The position numbers and the translations under genes were made by a program. This document shows, one piece after another, positions 53,620-62,484 of a stretch of 64,000 nt of DNA. Each line of letters opens with the position of its first letter. Position 1 is the first letter of the stretch. The notes beneath the pieces were generated by a model. It made no database searches and was not told where the DNA came from. It saw only the letters and a list, made by a program, of their open reading frames with translations. Source of the stretch: Streptomyces ambofaciens ATCC 23877 (lineage in GTDB: Bacteria > Actinomycetota > Actinomycetes > Streptomycetales > Streptomycetaceae); assembly GCF_001267885.1 (NCBI RefSeq), contig NZ_CP012382.1, forward strand, positions 6,621,001-6,685,000, in the 5' to 3' direction.

Positions 53620-54395
53620 CCGGACTGCGGTACGTGTACGCCGTCTGCCGCCCCTTCGACGCGGTCCTCAAGACCCAGCTGACGGGGGTGGCGGGCGATC
53701 CGCCCCGCCTGCTGCCCCACGGCGGCCTCGTCGCCGTCGTCAGCCACGTCCCCGAGGCCGACTTCTCCGAGGAGGCGCTGCGCGCCCACCTGGAGGACCT
53801 GGACTGGCTCTCCGGGACCGCCCGTGCCCATCAGCAGGTCATCGACGCGCTCACCGCCGTCACCACCCCGCTGCCGCTCCGGCTGGCCACCGTCTTCCGG
53901 GACGACAGCGGCGTACGCGTGATGATGGAGGAGCGGGAGGAGGCCTTCCGGCGCACGCTCGACCGGCTCGACGGACGGGTGGAATGGGGCGTCAAGGTGT
54001 ACGTCGAGACGGAACCGGAGAAGGCTTCGGGGCCGGCGCAGCCCGCCCCGAAGCCCGCCTCGGGCCGGGACTACCTGCGACAGCGGCGCATGCAGACGCG
54101 AGCCGACGAGGACCTGTGGACCAGGGCCGAGGAGTTCGCGACGCGCCTGCACGAGACGCTGTCCGCGCGGGCCGACGACGCGCGGTTGCACGCGCCGCAG
54201 AACCCGAGTCTTTCCGGGGCCGCCGGACGGAACGTGCTCAATGCCGCCTACCTGGTGCGGCGCGACGCCTCCGAGGAGTTCGTGGAGAACGTGGACCGTA
54301 CGAAGGACGACGTCCCCGGGATGCGGGTGGAACTCACCGGGCCGTGGGCCGCCTACTCCTTCGCCGGCGAGGAAAGCCCCGGGGAGGGACCGTGA
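53616..54395 (+). CDS. gvpL: Gas vesicle protein GvpL (GvpL/F family)
   Basis: A 259-residue paralogue of GvpF: TGLRYVYAVCRPFDAVLKTQ, VAVVSHVPEADFSEEALRAH, PLPLRLATVFRDDSGVRVMM, NAAYLVRRDASEEFVENVDR. It shares the GvpF domain pair but has a longer insertion near residues 130-160. It is presumed to act with GvpF at early assembly. GTG start overlapping gvpJ. Confidence 0.9.
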   Translation: MTGLRYVYAVCRPFDAVLKTQLTGVAGDPPRLLPHGGLVAVVSHVPEADFSEEALRAHLEDLDWLSGTARAHQQVIDALTAVTTPLPLRLATVFRDDSGVRVMMEEREEAFRRTLDRLDGRVEWGVKVYVETEPEKASGPAQPAPKPASGRDYLRQRRMQTRADEDLWTRAEEFATRLHETLSARADDARLHAPQNPSLSGAAGRNVLNAAYLVRRDASEEFVENVDRTKDDVPGMRVELTGPWAAYSFAGEESPGEGP

Positions 54396-54574
54396 CCGTC
54401 GTCGAACGCCGTGAGATCGCGCTCGTGGACCTCCTCGACCGGCTGCTGGCCGGCGGAGTGGTCATCACCGGCGACGTCACCCTGCGCATAGCCGACGTCG
54501 ACCTGGTCCGCATCGATCTGAACGCGCTGATCAGCTCGGTCAACCGCACCGTACCCTCGCCGTTCGGGGACTGA
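54392..54574 (+). CDS. gvpS: Gas vesicle protein GvpS
   Basis: A 60-residue short GvpA-like protein: REIALVDLLDRLLAGGVVIT, GDVTLRIADVDLVRIDLNAL, ISSVNRTV. It contains only the shell core without a tail, as in Streptomyces GvpS. The GTG overlaps the gvpL stop. Confidence 0.88.
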   Translation: MTVVERREIALVDLLDRLLAGGVVITGDVTLRIADVDLVRIDLNALISSVNRTVPSPFGD

Positions 54575-54575
54575 C

Positions 54576-54869
54576 GTGAGCGAGCATCCCGAGCCCCGCA
54601 AGCGTCTCGACCTCGACCCCGACACGGTCGAGCGCGACCTGGTCAAGCTGGTGCTGACCGTGGTCGAGCTGCTGCGCCAGCTCATGGAGCGCCAGGCGCT
54701 GCGCCGGGTCGACGAGGGCGACCTGAGCGAGGAGCAGGAGGAGCGGATCGGGCTCACCCTGATGCTCCTCGACGACCGCATGACCGAACTGCGCGACCGC
54801 TACGGACTGCGGCCCGAGGACCTGAACCTGGACCTCGGGCCGCTGGGACCGCTGCTGCCCCGGGAGTGA
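54576..54869 (+). CDS. gvpK: Gas vesicle protein GvpK
   Basis: A 97-residue GvpK protein: RKRLDLDPDTVERDLVKLVL, TVVELLRQLMERQALRRVDE, LTLMLLDDRMTELRDRYGL. It closes the gvp operon; its GTG begins one base after the gvpS stop. A terminator hairpin overlaps its end. Confidence 0.9.
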   Translation: MSEHPEPRKRLDLDPDTVERDLVKLVLTVVELLRQLMERQALRRVDEGDLSEEQEERIGLTLMLLDDRMTELRDRYGLRPEDLNLDLGPLGPLLPRE

Positions 54870-54886
54870 GCCTCCCGGGGCGGCAG
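54852..54886. terminator. Bidirectional terminator after gvpK
   Basis: CTGCTGCCCCGGGAG pairs with CTCCCGGGGCGGCAG (one mismatch) around the gvpK stop. It separates the gvp operon from the convergent small gene at 54921. Confidence 0.7.
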
Positions 54887-54920
54887 CCTCGTCGTGTGCG
54901 GTGTGGTGCGCCGTCCTGGC

Positions 54921-55091
54921 TCACCACCTGTACCAGCGGCCCCTGCCGCCGCCGGCCGTCGTCCCGCGGGCCAGGAAGCCCAGCAGCCACAGGACCAGGA
55001 CTGCCACGGCAATCCACCAGAAGATCTCCACGGCGAATCCGACGCCGAAGAGAACGATCACGAGAAGCAGTACGAGCAGAAGTGGAACCAT
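54921..55091 (-). CDS. Small hydrophobic membrane protein
   Basis: A 56-residue protein beginning MVPLLLVLLLVIVLFGVGFA, with a second hydrophobic helix and a Gly/Arg end GGGRGRWYRW. Similar small hydrophobic proteins of this layout are common in Streptomyces. GGAGG lies about 10 bp upstream of the ATG. Function unknown. Confidence 0.7.
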   Translation of the reverse strand: MVPLLLVLLLVIVLFGVGFAVEIFWWIAVAVLVLWLLGFLARGTTAGGGRGRWYRW

Positions 55092-55127
55092 GATGGTGAA
55101 CCTCCTGTCGTACTGATGTCCTGAAAT

Positions 55128-55967
55128 CTACCGATCAGGCGCGTTCCGGACTTCCTTTCGGCACAGGATCTCCCCGTGCGGGACGCTGAACCAGCCGTCC
55201 GGCCGTTCTCCCCACTCCCGCCAGGCCGCCGAGACGGCCCGCAGCCGCTCCGTCGTCGCGTGGCCGCCCTCGACGGCGCGCCCGGCGTACGCCGACGCCA
55301 GGGTGCGCTCCGCCCACAGGCCGCTCCACCACTCCCGTTCGGCGGGGGTGGAGAAGGTCCAGGTGGCGGAGGTGCAGGTGACGTCCGTGAAGCCCGCTTC
55401 GAGGGCCCAGGCCTCCAGTCGGCGTCCGGCGTCCGGCTCGCCCCCGTTGGCGCGGGCCACCCCGCGGTACAGATCCAGCCAGTCGTCCAGGCCCGGCGAC
55501 GCCGGGTACCACGTCATGGCCCCGTAGTCCGCGTCGCGGACGGCGACGATCCCGCCCGGCTTCACGACCCGCCTCATCTCCCGCAGTGCCCGCACCGGGT
55601 CGCCCACGTGCTGGAGCACCTGGTGGGCGTGGACCACGCAGAAGGTGTCGTCCGGGTGGTCCAGCGCGTGCACGTCGGCGACCGCGAAGTCGGTGTTGGC
55701 CGCCCCGCGCCCGGCGGCCGTCGCGCGGGCCCGCTCCACGATCTCCGGCGCCCGGTCCACGCCGGTGACGTGCCCGTCCGGGACCAGGGCCGCGAGGTCC
55801 GCGGTGATGGTGCCCGGACCGCAGCCGACGTCCAGGATCCTCATGTGGGGCTTCAGTGAACCGAGCAGGTAGGCGGCGGAGTTGGCGGCGGTGCGCCAGG
55901 TGTGCGAACGGAGCACGGACTCGTGGTGCCCGTGCGTGTAGACGGCGGTCTCCCGCGGTTTCGGCAT
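55128..55967 (-). CDS. Class I SAM-dependent methyltransferase (UbiE-like)
   Basis: A 279-residue methyltransferase with motif I ILDVGCGPGTITADLAAL, VTGVDRAPEIVERARATAAG, FAVADVHALDHPDDTF and VVKPGGIVAVRDADYG, followed by a helical lid and a C-terminal end EILCRKEVRNA. This matches Methyltransf_11/UbiE-type small-molecule methyltransferases. Substrate unknown. It is preceded on the minus strand by an AGACC region and may be expressed alone. Confidence 0.85.
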   Translation of the reverse strand: MPKPRETAVYTHGHHESVLRSHTWRTAANSAAYLLGSLKPHMRILDVGCGPGTITADLAALVPDGHVTGVDRAPEIVERARATAAGRGAANTDFAVADVHALDHPDDTFCVVHAHQVLQHVGDPVRALREMRRVVKPGGIVAVRDADYGAMTWYPASPGLDDWLDLYRGVARANGGEPDAGRRLEAWALEAGFTDVTCTSATWTFSTPAEREWWSGLWAERTLASAYAGRAVEGGHATTERLRAVSAAWREWGERPDGWFSVPHGEILCRKEVRNAPDR

Positions 55968-56079
55968 GGTAGGTCTCCCGGCTCTCCCGACGGTGCGGTC
56001 ACCGTACGCCCCTCGGCCGGATGCTGAGACCCCGATATCGCCATGTGGACTGACGGAGCGTCAGTGAACGGGGAGTGCG

Positions 56080-57585
56080 TCAGGAGAGAAGTCCGCCACC
56101 GGGCAGCGGCCGGTACACCGTGAGCGCCTCGGGCAGCTTCTCCAGCGTCAGGTCGCCCTCCGTCTCCGTGAGCTCACCGTCGAACGCCATCAGCGTGCCC
56201 GGCGCGACCCCGGACAGGCGCAGTCGGCCCACCTGGACCGCGGCATGCGCGGGGGAGCGGGTCAGCGGTCCCGCGAGGGCCGCGGACAGCAGCCGCAGCG
56301 CCGGCCGGCGGCCGCCGTGCACCACCCGCACGTCCAGCTGCCCGTCCGCCAGGTCCAGCCGGCGGCCCGAGGCGATGCCCCGGCGGTGGTACGTGCCGTT
56401 GCCCGCGAACAGCATCCACAGCGGCCGCCTGCGGCCCCGCACCTCGGCCTCCAGCGGGTGCCGGTCGGCCCGCAGCACCCGTACGGCCGCGAGCACACCG
56501 GCCGGCCAGCCGCCGATCCGGGACGACCAGCGCTCCCGCTCGCGCACCAGCTCCGGGTACACACCGAGACTGAAGGTGTTCAGGAAGACGCCGCGCTGCC
56601 CGCCGGAGGCGAACCGGCCCACGTCCACCCGCACGCCCTCCCCCCGCTCCAGCGCCCGGCACAGGTCCCGTACGTCCTCCACGCCGAGGTCGTAGGCGAA
56701 GTGGTTCAGCGTGCCGCCGGGCAGCACCGCCAGCGGCAGCCCGTGCCGCAGCGCGGTCTCGGCCCCCGCGTTCACGGTGCCGTCGCCGCCGCACACGCCC
56801 AGCACCCGGGCACGGCCCGCAGCCTTCTCCAGCTCCGCCCGGACGTCCTGCGGCTCGCACTCGACGACCTCCGCCTCGGGCAGCGCGTCGCACAGCGCCC
56901 GCACCCGCTCCGAGGTGCCCGAGCCGATGTTGGCCACCATCACCAGCCCCTCGCCCCCGGCCAGCGCCGGCACCTCGGCACGCGGCCGGGCCGGCGGGGT
57001 GAGCTGGGCCCGCGTGGGCACCATGCCCCGTACGGCGAACGCCGCCCCCACCCCGAGGGCCGCACCGGCCAGCACGTCGCTCGGGAAGTGGACGCCGGTG
57101 TAGACGCGGGAAAGGGCGACCGCGGCGGCCACCGGGGCCACCGCCGCGCCCCACGCGGGCGACTCCAGCGCGACGCCGGTCGCGAACGCGGCGGCCGACG
57201 CAGCGTGCCCGGACGGGAAGGACGTCGTGATCGGCTGCCGCTTCAGCTGCCGGACCAGCGGCACCGGGTCGAGGACGGGGCGGGCCCGGCGGACCGAGCG
57301 CTTGCCGAGGGTGTTGATCGTCAGCGAGGCCAGGCTCAGCGAGGCGAGGCCCCGGGCGGCGGCGCGACGGGCCCTCGGCGTGCGGGACGCGGCCAGGGCC
57401 GCCGCTGCCGCGAACCACAGCACGCCGTGGTTGGCGCCGCGGCTCAGCCGGGGCAGCAGGGGATCGGCACCGGGCCAGGTACGGGCGGCGACGGCCTCGA
57501 ACGCACGCTGGTCCAGGCGCAGGAAACCGTTGCGGACCGGGTGCGGGCCGGGGGTGAGGGCGGTGAGGTCTACGTCGGGGCTCAT
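56080..57585 (-). CDS. PAP2 phosphatase - diacylglycerol kinase fusion
   Basis: A 501-residue two-domain protein. The N-terminal 200 residues are a membrane PAP2 phosphatase with the three-part signature KRSVRRARP, SFPSGHAASAAAF and SRVYTGVHFPSDVLAGA. The C-terminal 300 residues are a diacylglycerol kinase catalytic domain with VCGGDGTVNAGAETALRHG and LAVLPGGTLNHFAYDLGVED. It can both remove and add phosphate on lipids, so it probably balances phosphatidate, isoprenoid phosphate or diacylglycerol pools. The fusion is known in Streptomyces. Confidence 0.88.
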   Translation of the reverse strand: MSPDVDLTALTPGPHPVRNGFLRLDQRAFEAVAARTWPGADPLLPRLSRGANHGVLWFAAAAALAASRTPRARRAAARGLASLSLASLTINTLGKRSVRRARPVLDPVPLVRQLKRQPITTSFPSGHAASAAAFATGVALESPAWGAAVAPVAAAVALSRVYTGVHFPSDVLAGAALGVGAAFAVRGMVPTRAQLTPPARPRAEVPALAGGEGLVMVANIGSGTSERVRALCDALPEAEVVECEPQDVRAELEKAAGRARVLGVCGGDGTVNAGAETALRHGLPLAVLPGGTLNHFAYDLGVEDVRDLCRALERGEGVRVDVGRFASGGQRGVFLNTFSLGVYPELVRERERWSSRIGGWPAGVLAAVRVLRADRHPLEAEVRGRRRPLWMLFAGNGTYHRRGIASGRRLDLADGQLDVRVVHGGRRPALRLLSAALAGPLTRSPAHAAVQVGRLRLSGVAPGTLMAFDGELTETEGDLTLEKLPEALTVYRPLPGGGLLS

Positions 57586-57709
57586 GCCTCCCGCCTACCC
57601 TGCGGGCGGCGTTTCCTGCGGGTGGCGCGCCCGACGTGCCCGAGCCCACGTCCGCGGCGGACGAAATGGGTTTGCCCGGGAAGCGGTGGGAGCCGCAGAA
57701 TCCGGTCCC

Positions 57710-59329
57710 ATGGGCCATCTCGAAGCCGCACACCTGGAGTACTACCTCCCCGACGGGAGGGCGCTGCTCGGCGACGCGTCGTTCCGGGTGGGGGAGGGGG
57801 CCGTCGTGGCCCTCGTCGGACCGAACGGAGCGGGCAAGACCACCCTGCTCCGCATGCTGGCGGGGGAGCTCAAGCCGCACGGCGGGACCGTCACCGTCGG
57901 CGGAGGGCTCGGGGTGATGCGGCAGTTCGTGGGCTCCGTCCGGGACGAGACGACCGTCCGCGACCTGCTGGTGTCGGTGGCACCGCCCCGGATCCGCGAG
58001 GCCGCGCGCGCCGTCGACGCCGCCGAGCACGGGATCATGACGGTCGACGACGAGGCCGCCCAGATGCGCTACGCGCAGGCGCTCGCCGACTGGGCCGAGG
58101 CGCAGGGCTACGAGGCGGAGACCCTGTGGGACATCTGCACCACCGCCGCGCTGGGCGTGCCCTACGAGCGCGCCCAGTGGCGGCAGGTGAGCACCCTCTC
58201 CGGCGGTGAGCAGAAACGGCTGGTGCTGGAGGCCCTGCTGCGCGGCACCGACGAGGTGCTGCTGCTGGACGAGCCGGACAACTACCTCGACGTGCCCGGC
58301 AAGCGCTGGCTGGAGGAGCGGCTCGCGGAGACCCGCAAGACCGTGCTGTTCGTCTCCCACGACCGGGAGCTGCTCGCCCGCGCCGCCGAGAAGATCATCT
58401 CCCTCGAACCGGGCCCCGCGGGCGCCGACGCCTGGGTGCACGGCGGCGGCTTCGCCACCTTCCACGAGGCCCGGCGCGAGCGCTTCGCCCGCTTCGAGGA
58501 GCTGCGCCGCCGCTGGGACGAGAAGCACGCACAGCTCAAGAAGCTCGTGCTGACGCTGCGTCAGGCGGCCGCAGTCAGCCACGAGATGGCCTCCCGCTAC
58601 GCCGCCGCCCAGACCCGGCTGCGCAAGTTCGAGGAGGCCGGCCCGCCGCCCGAGCCGCCGCGCGAGCAGGACATCAGGATGCGCCTGAAGGGCGGCCGCA
58701 CCGGCGTACGCGCCGTCACCTGCGAGCAGCTGGAACTCACCGGCCTGATGAAACCCTTCGACCTGGAGGTCTTCTACGGCGAACGGGTCGCCGTCCTCGG
58801 CTCCAACGGCTCCGGCAAGTCGCACTTCCTGCGGCTGCTCGCCGGCGGCGAGGTGGCGCACACCGGGAACTGGAAGCTCGGCGCGCGCGTCGTGCCCGGA
58901 CACTTCGCGCAGACCCACGCCCACCCGGAACTGCTCGGACGCACCCTCCTGGACATCCTGTGGAGCGAGCACTCCCAGGACCGGGGCGCCGCCATGTCCC
59001 GGCTGCGCCGCTACGAGCTGACCCAGCAGGCCGAGCAGACCTTCGACCGCCTCTCCGGCGGCCAGCAGGCCCGCTTCCAGATCCTCCTGCTGGAACTCCA
59101 GGGCGTCACCGCCCTCCTGCTCGACGAGCCGACCGACAACCTCGACCTGGAATCGGCCGAAGCCCTCCAGGAAGGCCTGGAGGGCTTCGAGGGCACGGTC
59201 CTCGCGGTCACCCACGACCGCTGGTTCGCCCGCTCCTTCGACCGCTACCTGGTCTTCGGCGGCGACGGCCGGGTCCGCGAGACGGCGGAGCCGGTCTGGG
59301 ACGAACGGCGGGTGGAGCGGGCCCGCTGA
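57710..59329 (+). CDS. ABC-F type ATPase
   Basis: A 539-residue soluble protein with two ABC cassettes: Walker A VALVGPNGAGKTTLLRM, signature LSGGEQKRLVLEAL and Walker B LLLDEPDNYLD in the first; VAVLGSNGSGKSHFLRL, LSGGQQARFQILLL and LLLDEPTDNLDLESAEAL in the second. There are no membrane segments. A charged linker (RRRWDEKHAQLKKLVLTLRQ) between the cassettes is characteristic of ABC-F proteins, which act on the ribosome in translation or antibiotic resistance. The ATG at 57710 is chosen; upstream extension is a shadow of the PAP2 promoter region. Confidence 0.9.
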   Translation: MGHLEAAHLEYYLPDGRALLGDASFRVGEGAVVALVGPNGAGKTTLLRMLAGELKPHGGTVTVGGGLGVMRQFVGSVRDETTVRDLLVSVAPPRIREAARAVDAAEHGIMTVDDEAAQMRYAQALADWAEAQGYEAETLWDICTTAALGVPYERAQWRQVSTLSGGEQKRLVLEALLRGTDEVLLLDEPDNYLDVPGKRWLEERLAETRKTVLFVSHDRELLARAAEKIISLEPGPAGADAWVHGGGFATFHEARRERFARFEELRRRWDEKHAQLKKLVLTLRQAAAVSHEMASRYAAAQTRLRKFEEAGPPPEPPREQDIRMRLKGGRTGVRAVTCEQLELTGLMKPFDLEVFYGERVAVLGSNGSGKSHFLRLLAGGEVAHTGNWKLGARVVPGHFAQTHAHPELLGRTLLDILWSEHSQDRGAAMSRLRRYELTQQAEQTFDRLSGGQQARFQILLLELQGVTALLLDEPTDNLDLESAEALQEGLEGFEGTVLAVTHDRWFARSFDRYLVFGGDGRVRETAEPVWDERRVERAR

Positions 59330-59342
59330 CGCGGCCCGGAGG

Positions 59343-60464
59343 TCACTTCCAGCGCAGCAGCGCCCCGAGACCGCCCACCGGCGCCTTGTCCGCCGCCTCG
59401 GACGGGAGGGCCGGCGTCACCGAGATCGCCGGGGCACCGGTCATCACCGCCGAGCGCAGCAGGGCGTCGTCCGCGCGGGCTGACCAGGAGGTCTGCTCGC
59501 CGAGCGTCGTCAGCTCCGTACGGCGCACCGCGAGCTGGTCGGCGTCCTCGCCGACCCACACCTCGCGGTGGGTGTCCGGACCGTCGGGGATGATCAGCAG
59601 CTCGTCGATGCGGTGCTCCCGGGCCGCCTCCACCAGCGCGGGCACGCCCTCCGCCGCACCGGCCCGGCCCTCGCCGTCCGGTGCGCGGGCGGCCAGGAAC
59701 CGCTCCAGGTCCTCCCGCGCGCGCGAGCGGACGTGGTCGACGCGCAGCCCCTCCACCTCCTCGTCCAGCAGCCTGCTCCCGGCGCCGCGGGAGGCTTCGG
59801 CGATCCGGTCCTGCAGCCGCTTGGGCATCCGCTGGTGCACGGACCGCCGCTCCCGGTCGTCGCCCACCAGGATCATCAGGTCCGCGCCCGTCTCCTCCTG
59901 GCACACGGCGAGCGCGTCCGCGATCTCCGCGGCGTTGTGCTCCCAGGTGTTCTCGACCCGCAGCTGGAAGTGGCGCTCGGACCAGTCGGCGCTGCTGGTC
60001 CGGTGCACCGGCCACTGCCGGCCGGTCACGCCGCCCGCGTCCGAGCTGCCCAGCGCACTGCGCAGCTCGAAGTCGGCGCCCTTGCGGTCGATGTACGCCA
60101 CCACGCACACCGGGTCCTCGCCGGCCAGGTCCAGCAGCGGCGCCACGTGCGGCAGCGGCGCCCAGTCGGCGGTGGTCCCGCCGTACGGGGGCCGGGCCAG
60201 CGGCGGGTCCAGGACCACCCGGCCGCCGCACGCGAACAGGGCCCGCCCGTGCGGATCGGTGGCGTGGCGCAGCCCGTCCACGGCCTCCCGCACGGCCTCG
60301 CAGGTCGCCTCGTCCGCGCCCTGGGCCGCGAGCTCCCGGGCCACCGCGGCGGCCGTCAGCTCACGTTCGTGGGCGGTGTCCTCCGCGTGCCGGGACAGAT
60401 CGACGTACACGGAGGCCCAAGGCCCCTGATGCTCGTAGAGGGGGTGCAGAAACGAGAGATCCAT
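59343..60464 (-). CDS. baeRF2-domain (release-factor-like) protein
   Basis: A 373-residue protein of the bacterial/archaeal release-factor-like superfamily. Conserved blocks include WASVYVDLSRHAEDTAHERE, CVVAYIDRKGADFELRSALG, WEHNAAEIADALAVCQEETG and DELLIIPDGPDTHREVWVGE. Members resemble eRF1/Vms1 and mycobacterial Rv2629, and may act on stalled ribosomes or in dormancy. It shares a palindromic GGGTACCC promoter region with the divergent DUF6158 gene. Confidence 0.8.
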   Translation of the reverse strand: MDLSFLHPLYEHQGPWASVYVDLSRHAEDTAHERELTAAAVARELAAQGADEATCEAVREAVDGLRHATDPHGRALFACGGRVVLDPPLARPPYGGTTADWAPLPHVAPLLDLAGEDPVCVVAYIDRKGADFELRSALGSSDAGGVTGRQWPVHRTSSADWSERHFQLRVENTWEHNAAEIADALAVCQEETGADLMILVGDDRERRSVHQRMPKRLQDRIAEASRGAGSRLLDEEVEGLRVDHVRSRAREDLERFLAARAPDGEGRAGAAEGVPALVEAAREHRIDELLIIPDGPDTHREVWVGEDADQLAVRRTELTTLGEQTSWSARADDALLRSAVMTGAPAISVTPALPSEAADKAPVGGLGALLRWK

Positions 60465-60491
60465 GGGGCTGCCCTCCCGGGTGCCGCTCGG

Positions 60492-60517
60492 GGGTGGTAG
60501 TGCTCGGGGGCGGGTAC
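60492..60517 (+). promoter_or_regulatory. Sigma-B-type promoter for the DUF6158 gene
   Basis: GGGT, a 16-bp spacer and GGGTAC on the + strand fit GNNT-N14-16-GGGTAC. The -10 lies only 9 bp upstream of the ATG at 60527, so the transcript would be nearly leaderless. Confidence 0.45.
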
Positions 60518-60538
60518 CCGGACCGCATGAACGAACAC
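60514..60538 (-). promoter_or_regulatory. Sigma-B-type promoter for the baeRF2 gene
   Basis: On the minus strand GTGT, a 15-bp spacer and GGGTAC fit the sigma-B consensus. Its -10 shares the GGGTACCC palindrome with the + strand promoter, and its -35 lies within the DUF6158 coding start. The two divergent promoters therefore overlap. Confidence 0.55.
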
Positions 60539-60805
60539 GACACGCGTGAGGCCACCGCGACCGGTGTGGACCCGGGCCGCCTGGACGACCAGCAGCTCAT
60601 GAAGGAGCTGGAGACCATCCACCGCACGCGTCACGACACCCTGCTGTACGGGTCGAACGACGCGCTGCGGGTCCACAACGACCGCATGGCCCAGCTGGAG
60701 GGCGAGTGGCTGCGCCGCAACCCCCGGCGTTCGGTGGCCGCGGGCCGCACCCGCGAGGGCGCCCGGGAACGCGGCTGCGGGGAGGCCACCGCACCCGGCG
60801 CCTGA
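60527..60805 (+). CDS. DUF6158 family protein
   Basis: A 92-residue protein with GVDPGRLDDQQLMKELETIH, RTRHDTLLYGSNDALRVHND and RMAQLEGEWLRRNP, the conserved pattern of small Streptomyces DUF6158 proteins. Function unknown. It is divergent from the baeRF2 gene; no ribosome site is visible, which fits a near-leaderless transcript. Confidence 0.75.
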   Translation: MNEHDTREATATGVDPGRLDDQQLMKELETIHRTRHDTLLYGSNDALRVHNDRMAQLEGEWLRRNPRRSVAAGRTREGARERGCGEATAPGA

Positions 60806-60907
60806 GCGTCGGCGTGGTTGCCTCCCCGCACACGGGCGGACCCGGCCCTCCGGCGCGCTCGGGGCGCCCCGGCGGCCCGGGCCCGCGGCGCGGCTCCGGG
60901 CCCTCCG

Positions 60908-61450
60908 TCAGCCGCCGGCCTTGGCGAACTCCGCGAGGAACGTCTCGCAGAACGCCTTGAGGTCGTCCGGCTTGCGGCTGGTGATCAGCACGTTGTCACC
61001 GTGGTCGCAGACCTTCACCTGTTCGTCGACCCAGGTGGCGCCCGCGTTGCCGAGGTCGGTCCGCAGGCTCGGCCACGAGGTCAGCACCCGGCCGCGCACC
61101 ACGTCCGCCTCGACGAGCGTCCACGGGGCGTGACAGATGGCGGCCACCGGACGGCCCTGCCGGAAGAAGTCCCTGACGAACGCCACGGCCTTCTCGTCCA
61201 TCCGCAGGAAGTCCGGGTTGGCCACACCACCGGGCAGGACCAGCCCGCCGAAGGAGTCGGCGGAGGTGTCGCCCACCACCTCGTCCACCGGGAACGTGTC
61301 CGCCTTGTCGAGGTGGTTGAAGCCCTGGATCTCACCGGACTGCGTGGAGACGAGCACGGGCTCGTGACCCGCGTCCTTCGCCGCCTGCCACGGCTCGGTC
61401 AGCTCGACCTGTTCCACGCCCTCGGGCGCGCTCAGAAATGCGATACGCAT
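60908..61450 (-). CDS. DJ-1/PfpI family protein (class I glutamine amidotransferase-like)
   Basis: A 180-residue protein with RIAFLSAPEGVEQVELTEPW, GGLVLPGGVANPDFLRMDE, AICHAPWTLVEADVVRGR and NVLITSRKPDDLKAFCETFL. The nucleophile Cys is in AICHAPW with its Glu earlier, as in the YhbO/PfpI group, which includes stress-induced protein deglycases. GAAAGGAG precedes the start. Confidence 0.88.
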   Translation of the reverse strand: MRIAFLSAPEGVEQVELTEPWQAAKDAGHEPVLVSTQSGEIQGFNHLDKADTFPVDEVVGDTSADSFGGLVLPGGVANPDFLRMDEKAVAFVRDFFRQGRPVAAICHAPWTLVEADVVRGRVLTSWPSLRTDLGNAGATWVDEQVKVCDHGDNVLITSRKPDDLKAFCETFLAEFAKAGG

Positions 61451-61589
61451 GTGGTTCGGACTCCTTTCCGGACGCGCTCCGGCCGGTGTCGCCGCCTGGA
61501 GCGCCTGTGTCGTTCGGCCGTGTGTTCTCCGGCCATGTGCTGGTGGGGCCGTGTGTCTCTGTCGGGCCCCTCGGCCGTCCGGCGCGTGG

Positions 61590-62021
61590 TCAGCCGCCGG
61601 ACCGCTCGTCGGGCGCCGCCCGGCTGATGTCTGCGAGGGCCGAGGCGGGGGCGCGGGCCTCGGCCAGATCGCCGAGGCTGACCGTCCCCACCGGCAGCCC
61701 GTCCTCCACGACCGGCAGCCGGCGCACGGCGTGCTCGCGCATCAGCGCCGACGCGTCCGCCGCCGGGTCGCCCGGGGAGACCGTCAGCGGGTCGCGGGTG
61801 CACACCGTCCGGACGGCGACCGCCATCGGGTCGAGGCCTTCCGCCACCGCCCGGACCGTGATGTCACGGTCGGTGAGCACGCCCACGACGTCCTGCCCGT
61901 CCGCGACCACCACGTGCCCGATGTTGTGCGTGCGCATGAGGCGCGCCGCCTCGACGAGGGAGGAGTCCGGGCGGACGGCGGCCACGCCCGGGGTCATGAC
62001 GTCCCTCACGTACTCGGCCAT
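61590..62021 (-). CDS. CBS-domain protein
   Basis: A 143-residue protein with two CBS motifs: VRDVMTPGVAAVRPDSSLVE...NIGHVVVADGQDVVGVLTDRDI and CTRDPLTVSPGDPAADASALMREH...VEDGLPVGTVSLGDLAE. CBS pairs bind adenine nucleotides and regulate partner proteins. It lies 22 bp downstream of the DUF2795 gene and probably shares its sigma-B-type promoter. Confidence 0.88.
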   Translation of the reverse strand: MAEYVRDVMTPGVAAVRPDSSLVEAARLMRTHNIGHVVVADGQDVVGVLTDRDITVRAVAEGLDPMAVAVRTVCTRDPLTVSPGDPAADASALMREHAVRRLPVVEDGLPVGTVSLGDLAEARAPASALADISRAAPDERSGG

Positions 62022-62043
62022 GTGCGGCCCACCCCTCCCGGCG

Positions 62044-62451
62044 CTAGGCGCCCCGCGGGCCGGCGGACCCGGACCCGCCGTTGTCGGTCAGGGCCATCGC
62101 CAGTTCCTGGACGTTGTCGTAGCGCGCCTTGTGCGGCAGCCGTTCCAGACCCTCGACGAGGGCGTCCGGCGCGTGGCCGCGGCGCAGTGCCCGGGTCAGT
62201 TCCCGAGGGCCCGCGGGAAAGGTGCCCCGGGTCAGGTTCCGGGCCAGTTCGAGCCGGAGGGCCTCCAGGTACGTCGGTCCGCGGCCCGGTGTCACCGGTC
62301 CGTACGTGACGTCCGGGTCGTCCTCGGCAGCCGGTTCCGGGTCGTTCCACTCCTCGGTGCGGGTGGGGTGCCCGGACCTGAGCAGACCCTGGAGTTCGTG
62401 CTTCATCTCGTCGTCGCGGTGGACGCTCATCCGGTCGCTGCCTCGCTGCAT
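62044..62451 (-). CDS. DUF2795 protein
   Basis: A 135-residue protein with an N-terminal charged region and a C-terminal DUF2795-type domain (LARNLTRGTFPAGPRELTRA, LVEGLERLPHKARYDNVQEL). The start at 62451 is chosen for its GGAGGGAG site; an upstream in-frame start at 62496 lacks one. DUF2795 proteins are common near stress genes in Streptomyces. Confidence 0.75.
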   Translation of the reverse strand: MQRGSDRMSVHRDDEMKHELQGLLRSGHPTRTEEWNDPEPAAEDDPDVTYGPVTPGRGPTYLEALRLELARNLTRGTFPAGPRELTRALRRGHAPDALVEGLERLPHKARYDNVQELAMALTDNGGSGSAGPRGA

Positions 62452-62484
62452 GTCTCCCTCCAGATCCTTCGGGGTGCCGACCGC

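Noticed and set aside
30681-59215. Very long ORFs on the wrong frames or strand, such as 30681-32996 (+), 31552-33207 (-), 33005-35857 (-) and 56174-59215 (-)
   Set aside because: They overlap well-supported genes, have low-complexity Arg/Ala/Pro or Val/Gly/Asp composition typical of shadows in GC-rich DNA, and show no family features.
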